64,000 nt of DNA. It comes from Nocardioides sp. 503. GTDB taxonomy: Bacteria; Actinomycetota; Actinomycetes; Propionibacteriales; Nocardioidaceae. The position numbers and the translations under genes are program-made. The stretch lies in the NCBI RefSeq assembly GCF_004522095.1, contig NZ_SPUI01000001.1, positions 1 through 64,000 on the forward strand, read 5' to 3'. Shown in pieces: positions 63,886 through 64,000 of this stretch. The notes under the pieces were generated by a model, which did no database searches, was not told the DNA's origin, and saw only the letters and a program-made list of their open reading frames with translations. The number at the start of each line of letters is the position of its first letter. The stretch's first letter is position 1.

Positions 63886-64000
63886 CGCTGCTCATCGACC
63901 CGCCGGACGTGCCCGGCCACGGCCGGATGTGGTCGCACCTGGCCAGCGACACCTCCTACGAGGAGCTGCACGAGTTCGCGCGCGTGCTGGGCATCCCCGA
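63882..64000 (+). CDS. DUF4031 domain protein, N-terminal part only
   Basis: The visible 39 residues, MTLLIDPPDVPGHGRMWSHL then ASDTSYEELHEFARVLGIP, are the characteristic opening of DUF4031 proteins, of unknown function. The gene is cut by the right window edge. The ATG at 63882 overlaps the cutC stop, so the two are co-translated. Confidence 0.8.
   Translation, partial: MTLLIDPPDVPGHGRMWSHLASDTSYEELHEFARVLGIP

Noticed and set aside
1-64000. Search for CRISPR arrays, rRNA, transposases, integrases and phage genes
   Set aside because: No regularly spaced repeats, no rRNA-like stretches and no transposase or integrase motifs were seen. The direct repeats at 50.6-50.9 kb have only two units and no spacers.

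Overview
The window is a GC-rich chromosomal segment with dense gene packing, strong G/C at third codon positions, many GTG starts, ATGA/GTGA stop-start overlaps, and many genes whose start codon lies 6-7 nt after a TAnnnT-type -10 box. Together with DUF222/HNH (13E12-type) endonuclease genes, a TetR-site-controlled paa cluster, an arr gene and intergenic palindromes built on GGTTGAGG...CGAAACC, this points to an actinobacterium, most likely Nocardioidaceae (Nocardioides or a relative). The assignment is inference from gene content. I see no rRNA, CRISPR array, insertion sequence or prophage.

Layout. 1-1.7 kb: tail of an HNH endonuclease, an ACT-domain protein, peptide deformylase, and a tRNA with a UAA anticodon. 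1.8-10 kb: a secreted-type unknown protein, a formaldehyde-type zinc alcohol dehydrogenase group with two small DUF proteins, a GntP permease, a flavin disulfide oxidoreductase, a RibD-like reductase and a Tat-exported amidase-like protein. 10-17.6 kb: an ECF sigma/anti-sigma-like pair, a MerR-cupin-ADH operon with a perfect operator, a secreted unknown protein, two unknown cytoplasmic proteins, rifampin ADP-ribosyltransferase (arr), and a MarR operon with two small membrane proteins. 17.8-26 kb: a 1029-residue secreted fibronectin-III protein, an alpha/beta hydrolase, and an Lrp regulator divergent from a three-gene 2-oxoacid dehydrogenase operon (E1a, E1b, E2).

26-35.6 kb is the phenylacetate catabolon: paaK, paaZ with an EthD protein on the minus strand, and the divergent operon paaABCDE - enoyl-CoA hydratase - 3-hydroxyacyl-CoA dehydrogenase - paaI thioesterase. 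A 22-bp TetR-type palindrome lies in the paaZ/paaA divergent region. No thiolase (paaJ) is present here.

35.7-50 kb is the most distinctive part. It holds an aldo/keto reductase, a LysR regulator, two amidase-signature enzymes, an inositol-monophosphatase-like protein with altered metal motif, an NADP/F420-type reductase, an enoyl-CoA hydratase homologue, a NitT/TauT-type ABC importer, a second phenylacetate-CoA ligase, a class I glutamine amidotransferase-like protein and an SRPBCC protein. Three promoters in this block (before the AKR, the first amidase and the ABC ATPase) share a TGC box placed exactly 24 nt before a CTAnnnT -10 region. They are probably one LysR regulon for uptake and hydrolysis of an amide whose acid product is activated by the ligase and may feed the adjacent paa pathway. 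A sigma factor with a C-terminal SnoaL-like domain and a DUF6069 protein sit inside this block.

50-64 kb: a TetR regulator, a repeat-filled gap, a full-length DUF222/HNH gene, DUF2207 plus LemA membrane proteins ending in a very strong terminator, an aldo/keto reductase with 6-phosphogluconate dehydrogenase, an AlkB-like dioxygenase under a perfect-consensus actinobacterial SOS box, an SRPBCC remnant, a MacB/FtsX-type ABC exporter, a GntR/UTRA regulator, an unknown protein, CutC, and the start of a DUF4031 gene cut by the window end.
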